A stretch of 64,000 nucleotides of DNA, taken from contig JADANN010000466.1 in assembly GCA_018806985.1 (NCBI GenBank), forward strand, positions 1,116,001 through 1,180,000, read 5' to 3'. Source of the DNA: Angiostrongylus vasorum. Lineage: Eukaryota > Nematoda > Chromadorea > Rhabditida > Metastrongylidae. The notes under the pieces were generated by a model. The model did no database searches. It was given only the letters and a program-made list of their open reading frames with translations, and was not told where the DNA came from. The translations under genes were made by a program, and so were the position numbers. This document shows, one piece after another, positions 21,080 to 30,700 of this stretch; the first letter of the stretch is position 1; the number at the start of each line of letters is the position of its first letter.

Positions 21080-21310
21080 GTAATGCTGAGATATTTACAA
21101 GACTCTGGACTGCAGGTGTTTGCGGTGGAGAACGAACGCGCTATCACCCTTTCTGGGGGCTCGATAGAACTAGCTGAGAGATAGGCGAAACGAAGGACCT
21201 GAATGGTGTGGTGGTGAGCGCGCTACTCCCCGGAAAGGACAATAGCGCGTTCGTTCCCCACCGCAAACACCTGCAGTCCGGAGGTTTACAAATATCTCAG
21301 CATCACTGAA
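21080..21310. repeat. Family 3 palindromic fold-back
   Basis: Left arm about 21,081-21,155 and right arm about 21,225-21,305 are near-exact inverses (GCGCGTTCGTT versus AACGAACGCGC; CACCTGCAGTCCGGAG versus CTCTGGACTGCAGGTG). The spacer carries GCTGAGAGATAGGCG and the A-box-like TGTGGTGGTGAGCGCG. It may be a MITE-like element or a tail-to-tail pair of family 3 SINEs. Confidence 0.6.
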
Positions 21311-21637
21311 AGTTATACGAATGCGTCGTTTTCTTGTTCAGCAATCGCGAGGTTGTTAAACAGCATACATTTACTTCCATAGAAAAACACAATACAATAC
21401 AACAGTAGCTGACGTTTCGGCAGTATCGCCTCCTTCAGAGCCTGGAAGGGTATACTGACATACAATTTACTAGGCCAAACGCTTCAATGACACTTACAAA
21501 AAGACGAAAAACTCTATGGTAATTACATGGTCAACAGCTTCTCGAAAAAACTCACCGCTTTTTTACGTGCCTTCCCATGAGGAAGATTAGAACAGCTGAT
21601 TATAGTCGCATAAGGTTGATGACTGCACCATCCCACA

Positions 21638-21935
21638 TCAGAAATTGATGCGAACATACGGGGTCAGGTCGCGTATGACCTCTGGGCATTCATCCCTGCT
21701 ATTCATTGTAGGGTTTTTGGCATTTGTCCAAAAAGCCTCAAGAAGTTTTTCGCGCTGGTGTTCTAGTCTCCCGCGCAAGGATATTGACTTTTACTTCAAA
21801 ATCGTCCCCCGCTGTGCTTTTGTATCCTATGCGTGCCTAGTGGAGTACTTTGTCTTAGTTTTCGTTTGCCGTCTAGGTGTTCTTTTTATACGGATACACA
21901 AAGGCCCTGCCCGTTTCGCCAATATATTCATCTCC
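21638..21935 (-). pseudogene. PLE GIY-YIG endonuclease, C-terminal part with stop
   Basis: Minus strand. It opens with GDEYIGETGRA, where YIGETGR is the second half of the GIY-YIG signature, and a frameshift follows. After a frame change in the homopolymer-rich stretch, LLEAFWTNAKNP, then RDECPEVIRDLTPYVRINF and a TGA at 21,638, give a typical-looking PLE C-terminus. The inferred 3' UTR and terminal repeat follow on the same strand (21,637 down to 21,318), so gene and end are collinear. It is inactivated by at least two frameshifts. Confidence 0.7.
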
Positions 21936-22179
21936 GTTTTTTTCCGCGCTCGAATGTTTTATGAACAATATACGTCACAAAAACAGCAAACTACTGAAAC
22001 CACTCTCACTAAGAAAACCTTGAAGTAATCAGAAATATGCTTCAGTAACAAGAAAAGAACTCGTTGATATCACTTTCTGGACGAGACAGCTGACAACGGC
22101 ACAATTGGTATAGTTTCCCCTCTTTCAACAATCAACGACACGAAACCATGGCGATGGGGGGAATACGTCTTTTGGAATG

Positions 22180-22347
22180 TCATTCTTGACAAGTCCAACA
22201 CTTTTTATTATTAGCAGCAACTTCGCTAACATCGCCTGAACATCGATCTGCAGCAGCGACGTTGTAGCCAGCAAACGCCAATCGGCGTACGATTGCTTTA
22301 CCAATAGTGCTGGTAACACCAGTTACTAGTACCACTGGCGCCGACAT
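22180..22347 (-). pseudogene. Short-chain dehydrogenase/reductase N-terminal fragment
   Basis: Minus strand from ATG at 22,347 to TGA at 22,180. It starts SAPVVLVTGVTSTIGKAIVR and continues RLAFAGYNVAAADR. TGVTSTIG fits the TGxxxxIG NAD(P)-binding motif of the SDR Rossmann fold, and VAAADR fits the end of the second beta-strand. Only about 50 of the usual 250 or so residues exist; the catalytic YxxxK region is absent. It is bracketed by PLE fragments in the same orientation, 37 bases downstream of the truncated GIY-YIG piece. It could be a captured host exon or a residual real exon invaded by the element. Confidence 0.6.
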
Positions 22348-22383
22348 TACCTCGCAGGATCGGGATTAAAGGGATCGGGTGTT

Positions 22384-22554
22384 CTAGTCTCCCTGCGCAA
22401 GGATATTGACTTTTACTTCAAAATCGTCCCCGCTGTGCTTTTGTATCCTATGCGTGCCTAGTGGAGTACTTTGTCTTAGTTTTCGTTTGCCGTCTAGGTG
22501 TTCTTTTATACGGATACACAAAGGCCTGCCCGTTTCGCCAATATATTCATCTCC
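22384..22554 (-). pseudogene. PLE GIY-YIG endonuclease fragment, clean frame
   Basis: 57 codons on the minus strand, starting GDEYIGETGRPLCIRIKEHL, then STPLGTHRIQKHSGDDFEVK, and ending VNILAQGD plus stop. The YIGETGRPL-R-KEH pattern is the canonical core of GIY-YIG nucleases of Penelope-like elements; the conserved arginine of R-x-KEH is present. It duplicates the region at 21,759-21,935 but keeps the frame. It is truncated upstream by the inverted terminal repeat and downstream at about 22,382. Confidence 0.75.
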
Positions 22555-22689
22555 CTTCCAGGCTCTGAAGAAGGGGATACTGCCGAAACGTCAGCTACTG
22601 TTGTATTGTATTGTGTTTTTCTATGGAAGTAAATGTATGCTGTTTAACAACCTCGCGATTGCTGAACAAGAAAACGACGCATTCGTATT

Positions 22690-22996
22690 CCAATGCCGAG
22701 GTTAAAAGAAAGTCGATCCTGGGAATTGAAGTTATATTTCGCAACGCATACTCTGCCGTTAAAAGAGTAGGCAGTAAATAATAAGCCAAAATTGTGATTA
22801 TAACTGCAGCCTCAGCATAACTGGGTTCGTTGCAGATTTGGGCTCGCCAGAACAATCCCGCTGACGGGTGATTGTTGATGGCAAAAGATCAATAGAACTA
22901 GCTGAGAGACAGCCGAAACGAAGGACCTGCATGGTGTGGTGGTGAACGCGTTACTCCCCGGAAAGGACACTAGCGCGTTTGTTCCCCACCGCAAAG
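22690..22996 (+). repeat. Family 3 copy abutting the array
   Basis: Contains GAGTAGGCAGTAAATAATAA near 22,767, GATTTGGGCTCGCCAGA near 22,836, GATGGCAAAAGATC, GACAGCCGAAACGAAGGACC, TGTGGTGGTGAACGCG and GCGCGTTTGTTCCCCACCGC. It ends at CCGCAAA, where GATCGATCCCC of the first truncated array unit begins. Confidence 0.6.
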
Positions 22997-23041
22997 ATCG
23001 ATCCCCTGACAGAGCCCATCTTTTCAGCGAATATGGAGTGA
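22997..23041 (+). pseudogene. Truncated first array unit
   Basis: Only the T-loop remnant GATCGATCCCC, a mutated acceptor strand, and the downstream CATCTTTTCAGCGAATATGG remain. This marks the left array edge. Confidence 0.7.
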
Positions 23042-23121
23042 TTCAGTTCGTTCATTGTCAAAGAAAGCGTCGCAATTGCAAAACTTAATCTGTCGTTCTC
23101 AGGTCGAATACAAGGATACAC

Positions 23122-23192
23122 AGCTGAGTGGTCTAGTTGTATGATTCCCGCTTTGGGTGCAAGAAGTCCCGGGATCGATCCCCGGCTCAGCA
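23122..23192 (+). pseudogene. First complete tRNA-Pro-like body, anticodon TGG
   Basis: Loop TTTGGGT at 23,152-23,158 gives anticodon TGG rather than the AGG of other units read. The anticodon stem is CCCGC against GCAAG with two mismatches, and position 1 is A. The T arm CCGGG-ATCGATC-CCCGG is intact. Probably a decayed edge unit. Confidence 0.6.
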
Positions 23193-26100
23193 TATCTTTT
23201 CAACGAATACGGTGTGATTCAGTTCGTTCATTGTCAAAGAAAGCGTCGCAATGGCAAAACTTAATCTGTCGTTCTCAGGTCGAATATTATATTACACGGC
23301 TGAGTGGAATAGTGGTATGACTCCCGCTTAGGGCGCGAGGTCCCGGGATCGATCCCCCGGCTCAGACCAACTTTTCGAGAGTGATTCAGTTCGTACATTG
23401 TCAAAGAAAGCGTCGCAATGGTAAAACTTAATCTGTCGTTCTCAGGTCGAATACAAGGCTACACGGCTGTGGTCTAGTGGTATGATTCTCGCTTAGGGTG
23501 CGAGAGTGCCGAAATCGATCCCCGGTTCAGCACAACTTTTCAACGAATATAGAGTGATTCAGTTCGTTCATTGTCAAAGAAAGCGTCGCAGTGATGAAAT
23601 TAGATCTGCCGTTTAAGGTCGAATACAACGCTACACGGTTGAGTGGTCTAGTGGTACGATTCTCGCTTACGGGTGCGAGAGGTCCCGAAATCGATCCCCG
23701 TTTCAGCACAACTTTTCAACGAATATGGAGAGATTGAGTTCGTTCATTGTCAAAGAAAGCGTCGCAGTGATGAAATTAGATCTGCCGTTGTAAGGTCGAA
23801 TACAACGCTACACGGCTGAGTGGTTTAGTGGTATGATTCTCGTTTAGGGTGCGAGAGGTCCCGGGATCGATCCCCGGCTCAGCCCATCTTTTCAACGAAT
23901 ATGGAGTGATTCAGTTCGTTCATTGTCAAAGAAAGCGTCGCAGTGATGAAATTAGATCTGCCGTTTTAAGGTCTAATGGTCGCGAACCAGGACTGAGTGG
24001 TCTTGTGGTATGATTCTCGCTTAGGGTGCGAGAGGTCCCGAAATCGATCCCCGTTTCAGCACAACTTTTCAACGAATATGGAGAGATTGAGTTCGTTCAT
24101 TGTCAAAGAAAGCGTCGCAGTGATGAAATTAGATCTGCCGTTGTAAGGTCGAATACAACGCTACACGGCTGAGTGGTTTAGTGGTATGATTCTCGTTTAG
24201 GGTGCGAGAGGTCCCGGGATCGATCCCCGGCTCAGCCCATCTTTTCAACGAATATGGAGTGATTCAGTTCGTTCATTGTCAAAGAAAGCGTCGCAGTGAT
24301 GAAATTAGATCTGCCGTTTTAAGGTCTAATGGTCGCGAACCAGGACTGAGTGGTCTCGTGGTATGATTCTCGCTTAGGGTGCGAGAGGTCCCGAAATCGA
24401 TCCCCGTTTCAGCACAACTTTTCAACGAATATGGAGAGATTGAGTTCGTTCATTGTCAAAGAAAGCGTCGCAGTGATGAAATTAGATCTGCCGTTGTAAG
24501 GTCGAATACAAGGTTACACGGCTGAGTGATCTAGTGTTATGATTCTCGCTTAGGCTGCGAGAGGTCACAAAAATCGATCCCGGCTCAGCACAACTTTCCA
24601 ACGAATATGGCGTGATTCAGTTCGTTCATTGTCAAAGAAAGCGTCGCAGTGATGAAATTAGATCTGCCGTTGTAAGGTCGAATACAAGGCTACACGGCTG
24701 AGTGGTCTAGTGGTATGATTCTCGGTTAGGGTGCGAGGTTCCGTTATCGATCCCCAGCTCAACCCAACTTTTCGACGGATATGGAGTGATTCAGTTCGTT
24801 CATTGTCAAAGAAAGCGTCGCAATGGTAAAACTTAATCTGCCATTCTCAGGTCGAATACAACGCCACACGACTGAGTGGTCTAGTGGTATGATCCTCGCT
24901 TAGGGTGCGAGTGCTCCCGGGATCGATCCCCGGCTCAGCCCATCTTTTCAACGAATATGGAGTGATTGAGTTCGTTCATTGTCAAAGAAAGCGTCGCAAT
25001 GGTAAAACTGAATCTGCCATTCTCAGGTCGAATACAACGCTACACGACTGAGTGGTCTAGTGGTATGATCCTCGCTTAGGGTGCGAGTGGTCCCGGGATC
25101 GATCCCCGGCTCAGCCCAACTTTTCGACGGATATGGAGTGATTCAGTTCGTTCATTGTCAAAGAAAGCGTCGCAGTGATGAAATTAGATCTGCCGTTGTA
25201 AGGTCGAATGGTCGCGAACCAGGACTGAGTGGTCTCGTGGTATGACTCTCGCTCAGGGCGCGAGGTTCCGTTATCGATCTCCAGCTCAACCCAACTTTTC
25301 AACGAATATGGAGAGATTGAGTTCGTTCATTGTCAAAGAAAGCGTCGCAGTGATGAAATTAGATCTGCCGTTGTAAGGTCGAATACAAGGCTACACGGCT
25401 GAGTGGTCTAGTGGTACGATTCTCGGTTAGGGTGCGAGGTCCCGGTATCGATCCCCAGCTCAACCCAACTTTTCAACGAATATGGAGTGATTCAGTTCGT
25501 TCATTGTCAAAGAAAGCGTCGCAATGGTAAAACTTAATCTGCCATTCTCAGGTCGAATACAACGCTACACGACTGAGTGGTCTAGTGGTATGATTCTCGC
25601 TTAGGGGTGCGAGTGGTCCCGGGATCGATCCCCGGCTCAGCCCAACTTTTCGACGGATATGGAGTGATTCAGTTTCGTTCATTGTCAAAGAAAGCGTCGC
25701 AGTGATGAAATTAGATCTGCCGTTGTAAGGTCGAATGGTCGCGAACCAGGACTGAGTGGTCTCGTGGTATGACTCTCGCTCAGGGCGCGAGGTTCCGTTA
25801 TCGATCTCCAGCTCAACCCAACTTTTCAACGAATATGGAGAGATTGAGTTCGTTCATTGTCAAAGAAAGCGTCGCAGTGATGAAATTAGATCTGCCGTTG
25901 TAAGGTCGAATACAAGGTTACACGGCTGAGTGGTCTAGTGGTACGATTCTCGCTTAGGGTGCGAGAGGTCCCGGGATCGATCCCCGGCTCAGCCCATCTT
26001 TTCAACGAATATGGAGTGATTGAGTTTGTTTATTGTCAAAGAAAGCGTCGCCAGTGATGAAATTAGATCTGCCGTTGTAAGGTCTAATGGTCGCGAACCA

Positions 26101-26280
26101 GGACTGAGTGGTCTCGTGGTATGATTCTCGCTTAGGGGTGCGAGTGGTCCCTGGGATCGATCCCCGGCTCAGCCCATCTTTTCAACGAATATGGAGTGAT
26201 TGAGTTTCGTTCATTGTCAAAGAAAGCGTCGCAGTGATGAAATTAGATCTGCCGTTGTAAGGTCGAATACAACGCTACAC

Positions 26281-26353
26281 GGCTGAGTGGTCTAGTGGTA
26301 TGATTCTCGCTTAGGGGTGCGAGAGGTCCCGGGATCGATCCCCGGCTCAGCCC
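26281..26353 (+). tRNA. tRNA-Pro-like unit with eight-base anticodon loop
   Basis: All stems pair, but the loop at 26,311-26,318 is TTAGGGGT, one G more than normal. The same loop occurs in many units, including 49,588 and 52,792 onward. Confidence 0.35.
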
Positions 26354-26457
26354 ATCTTTTCAACGAATATGGAGTGATTCAGTTCGTTCATTGTCAAAGA
26401 AAGCGTCGCAGTGATGAAATTAGATCTGCCGTTGTAAGGTCGAATACAAGGTTACAC

Positions 26458-26529
26458 GGCTGAGTGGTCTAGTGGTATGATTCTCGCTTAGGGTGCGAGT
26501 GGTCCCGGGATCGATCCCCGGCTCAGCCC
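26458..26529 (+). tRNA. tRNA-Pro(AGG)-like, intact cloverleaf, T44 variant
   Basis: Fully paired like 27,702-27,773 but with T instead of A at the first variable-loop base (GCGAGTGG). Confidence 0.45.
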
Positions 26530-27701
26530 ATCTTTTTCAACGAATATGGAGTGATTGAGTTTGTTTATTGTCAAAGAAAGCGTCGCAGTGATGAAATTAG
26601 ATCTGCCGTTGTAAGGTCGAATGGTCGCGAACCAGGACTGAGTGGTCTCGTGGTATGATTCTCGCTTAGGGTGCGAGGGTCCCGATATCGATCCCCGGCT
26701 CAGCCCAACTTTTCAACGAATATGGAGAGATTGAGTTCGTTCATTGTCAAAGAAAGCGTCGCAGTGATGAAATTAGATCTGCCGTTGTAAGGTCGAATAC
26801 AACGCTACACGGCTGAGTGGTCTAGTGGTATGATTCTCGCTTAGGGTGCGAGAGGTCCCTGGGATCGATCCCCGGCTCAGCCCATCTTTTCAACGAATAT
26901 GGAGTGATTGAGTTTCGTTTCATTGTCAAAGAAAGCGTCGCAGTGATGAAATTAGATCTGCCGTTGTAAGGTCGAATGGTCGCGAACCAGGACTGAGTGG
27001 TCTCGTGGTATGACTCTCGCTCAGGGCGCGAGGGGTTCCCGTTATCGATCTCCAGCTCAACCCAACTTTTCAACGAATATGGAGAGATTGAGTTCGTTCA
27101 TTGTCAAAGAAAGCGTCGCAGTGATGAAATTAGATCTGCCGTTGTAAGGTCGAATACAAGGTTACACGGCTGAGTGGTCTAGTGGTATGATTCTCGCTTA
27201 GGGTGCGAGAGGTCCCTGGGATCGATCCCCGGCTCAGCCCATCTTTTCAACGAATATGGAGTGATTCAGTTCGTTCATTGTCAAAGAAAGCGTCGCAGTG
27301 ATGAAATTAGATCTGCCGTTGTAAGGTCGAATACAAGCGTTACACGGCTGAGTGGTCTAGTGGTATGATTCTCGCTTAGGGTGCGAGAGGTCCCGAAATC
27401 GATCCCCGTTTCAGCCCAACTTTTCAACGAATATGGAGTGATTGAGTTTGTTTATTGTCAAAGAAAGCGTCGCCAGTGATGAAATTAGATCTGCCGTTGT
27501 AAGGTCTAATGGTCGCGAACCAGGACTGAGTGGTCTCGTGGTATGATTCTCGCTTAGGGGTGCGAGTGGTCCCTGAGATCGATCCCCGGCTCAGCCCAAC
27601 TTTTCAACGAATATGGAGTGATTGAGTTTGTTCATTGTCAAAGAAAGCGTCGCAGTGATGAAATTAGATCTGCCGTTGTAAGGTCGAATACAACGCTACA
27701 C

Positions 27702-27773
27702 GGCTGAGTGGTCTAGTGGTATGATTCTCGCTTAGGGTGCGAGAGGTCCCGGGATCGATCCCCGGCTCAGCCC
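27702..27773 (+). tRNA. tRNA-Pro(AGG)-like, intact cloverleaf (reference unit)
   Basis: Would decode CCU and, after A34 editing, CCC. The acceptor GGCTGAG pairs fully with CTCAGCC, followed by C73 in the DNA. The D arm has GTCT, A14 and G18G19. The anticodon stem CTCGC/GCGAG closes loop TTAGGGT; the variable bases are AGGTC. The T stem CCGGG/CCCGG has loop ATCGATC, so T54 is A while T55, C56, G57 and A58 are normal. A-box-like TGGTCTAGTGG and B-box-like GGATCGATCCC are present, and TTTT starts at 27,777. CCA is not encoded, as in eukaryotes. It is a gene or a structurally intact pseudogene; A54 is known in eukaryotic initiator tRNA but unusual in elongators. Confidence 0.5.
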
Positions 27774-27776
27774 ATC

Positions 27777-27780
27777 TTTT
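27777..27780 (+). terminator. Pol III-type T4 terminator
   Basis: TTTT three bases after the discriminator C of the reference unit. Units in this array generally have CATCTTTT or AACTTTT at the same place, giving nearly every body its own possible stop; some have TTTTT. Confidence 0.55.
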
Positions 27781-30700
27781 CAACGAATATGGAGTGATTG
27801 AGTTCGTTCATTGTCAAAGAAAGCGTCGCAGTGATGAAATTAGATCTGCCGTTGTAAGGTCGAATGGTCACGGTACCACGACTGAGTGGTCTCGTGGTAT
27901 GATTCTCGCTTAGGGTGCGAGTGGTCCCGGGATCGATCCCCGGCTCAGCCCATCTTTTCAACGAATATGGAGTGATTGAGTTCGTTTCATTGTCAAAGAA
28001 AGCGTCGCAGTGATGAAATTAGATCTGCCGTTGTAAGGTCGAATGGTCGCGAACCAGGACTGAGTGGTCTCGTGGTATGATTCTCGCTTAGGGTGCGAGG
28101 TTCCGTTATCGATCCCCAGCTCAACCCAACTTTTCAACGAATATGGAGTGATTGAGTTTCGTTCATTGTCAAAGAAAGCGTCGCAGTGATGAAATTAGAT
28201 CTGCCGTTGTAAGGTCTAATGGTCGCGAACCACGACTGAGTGGTCTCGTGGTATGATTCTCGCTTAGGGGTGCGAGTGGTCCCGGGATCGATCCCCGGCT
28301 CAGCCCATCTTTTCAACGAATATGGAGTGATTGAGTTTGTTTCATTGTCAAAGAAAGCGTCGCAATGGTAAAACTTAATCTGCCATTCTCAGGTCGAATA
28401 CAACGCTACACGACTGAGTGGTCTAGTGGTATGATTCTCGGTTAGGGTGCGAGGTTCCCGTTATCGATCCCCAGCTCAACCCAACTTTTCGACGGATATG
28501 GAGTGATTGAGTTCGTTCATTGTCAAAGAAAGCGTTGCAGTGATGAAATTAGATCTGCCGTTGTAAGGTCGAATACAAGCGTTACACAGGACTGAGTGGT
28601 CTAGTGGTATGATTCTCGCTTAGGGTGCGAGAGGTCCCGGGATCGATCCCCGGCTCAGCCCAACTTTTCAACGAATATGGAGTGATTCGAGTTCGTTCAT
28701 TGTCAAAGAAAGCGTCGCAGTGATGAAATTAGATCTGCCGTTGTAAGGTCGAATACAAGGTTACACGGCTGAGTGGTCTAGTGGTATGATTCTCGCTTAG
28801 GGTGCGAGAGGTCCCTGGGATCGATCCCCGGCTCAGCCCATCTTTTCAACGAATATGGAGTGATTGAGTTTGTTTCATTGTCAAAGAAAGCGTCGCAATG
28901 GTAAAAACTTAGATCTGCCATTCTCAGGTCGAATACAACGCTACACGGGACTGAGTGGTCTAGTGGTATGATTCTCGCTTAGGGGTGCGAGTGGTCCCGT
29001 GATCGATCCCCAGCTCAACCCAACTTTTCAACGAATATGGAGTGATTCAGTTCGTTCATTGTCAAAGAAAGCGTCGCAGTGATGAAATTAGATCTGCCGT
29101 TGTAAGGTCGAATACAAGCGTTACACGGCTGAGTGGTCTAGTGGTATGATTCTCGCTTAGGGTGCGAGTGGTCCTGGGATCGATCCCCGGCTCAGCCCAT
29201 CTTTTCAACGAATATGGAGTGATTGAGTTTGTTTATTGTCAAAGAAAGCGTCGCAGTGATGAAATTAGATCTGCCGTTGTAAGGTCGAATGGTCGCGAAC
29301 CAGGACTGAGTGGTCTCGTGGTATGACTCTCGCTCAGGGCGCGAGGGTTCCGTTATCGATCTCCAGCTCAACCCAACTTTTCAACGAATATGGAGAGATT
29401 GAGTTCGTTCATTGTCAAAGAAAGCGTCGCAGTGATGAAATTAGATCTGCCGTTGTAAGGTCGAATACAAGGTTACACGGCTGAGTGGTCTAGTGGTATG
29501 ATTCTCGCTTAGGGTGCGAGTGGTCCTGGGATCGATCCCCGGCTCAGCCCATCTTTTCAACGAATATGGAGTGATTGAGTTTGTTTCATTGTCAAAGAAA
29601 GCGTCGCAGTGATGAAATTAGATCTGCCGTTGTAAGGTCGAATACAAGGTTACACGGGGACTGAGTGGTCTAGTGGTATGATTCTCGCTTAGGGTGCGAG
29701 TGGTCCCGGGATCGATCCCCGGCTCAGCCCATCTTTTCAACGAATATGGAGTGATTGAGTTTGTTTATTGTCAAAGAAAGCGTCGCCAGTGATGAAATTA
29801 GATCTGCCGTTGTAAGGTCGAATGGTCGCGAACCAGGACTGAGTGGTCTCGTGGTATGATTCTCGCTTAGGGTGCGAGGTTCCGTTATCGATCCCCAGCT
29901 CAACCCAACTTTTCAACGAATATGGAGAGATTGAGTTCGTTCATTGTCAAAGAAAGCGTCGCAGTGATGAAATTAGATCTGCCGTTGTAAGGTCGAATAC
30001 AACGCTACACGGCTGAGTGGTCTAGTGGTATGATTCTCGCTTAGGGTGCGAGTGGTCCCTGGGATCGATCCCCGGCTCAGCCCATCTTTTTCAACGAATA
30101 TGGAGTGATTCAGTTCGTTCATTGTCAAAGAAAGCGTCGCAGTGATGAAATTAGATCTGCCGTTGTAAGGTCGAATGGTCGCGAACCAGGACTGAGTGGT
30201 CTCGTGGTATGACTCTCGCTCAGGGCGCGAGGGTTCCCGTTATCGATCTCCAGCTCAACCCAACTTTTCAACGAATATGGAGAGATTGAGTTCGTTCATT
30301 GTCAAAGAAAGCGTCGCAGTGATGAAATTAGATCTGCCGTTGTAAGGTCGAATACAAGGTTACACGGCTGAGTGGTCTAGTGGTACGATTCTCGCTTAGG
30401 GTGCGGAGGTCCCGAAATCGATCCCCGGCTCAGCCCAACTTTTCAACGAATATGGAGTGATTCAGTTCGTTCATTGTCAAAGAAAGCGTCGCAGTGATGA
30501 AATTAGATCTGCCGTTGTAAGGTCGAATACAAGGTTACACGGCTGAGTGGTCTAGTGGTATGATTCTCGCTTAGGGTGCGAGAGGTCCCTGGGAAATCGA
30601 TCCCCGGTTTCAGCACAACTTTTCAACGAATATGGAGTGATTGAGTTTGTTTATTGTCAAAGAAAGCGTCGCCAGTGATGAAATTAGATCTGCCGTTGTA

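Larger units (their letters stand above)
21318..22687 (-). mobile_element. Penelope-like retroelement relic with inverted ends
   Basis: About 115-125 bp at 21,318-21,435 is repeated inverted at 22,558-22,685 (shared GCAATCGCGAGGTTGTTAAA and AAACACAATACAATACAACA). Each arm ends in the hairpin motif with CCGAAACGTCAGC. Between the arms are two minus-strand pieces of a GIY-YIG endonuclease domain and an unrelated dehydrogenase fragment. Penelope-like elements encode reverse transcriptase plus C-terminal GIY-YIG; no reverse transcriptase is visible here, so this is a 3'-end relic. Confidence 0.75.

Noticed and set aside
21645..22028. A 127-residue plus-strand open frame
   Set aside because: It is the complement of the GIY-YIG endonuclease remnant, which explains its length.
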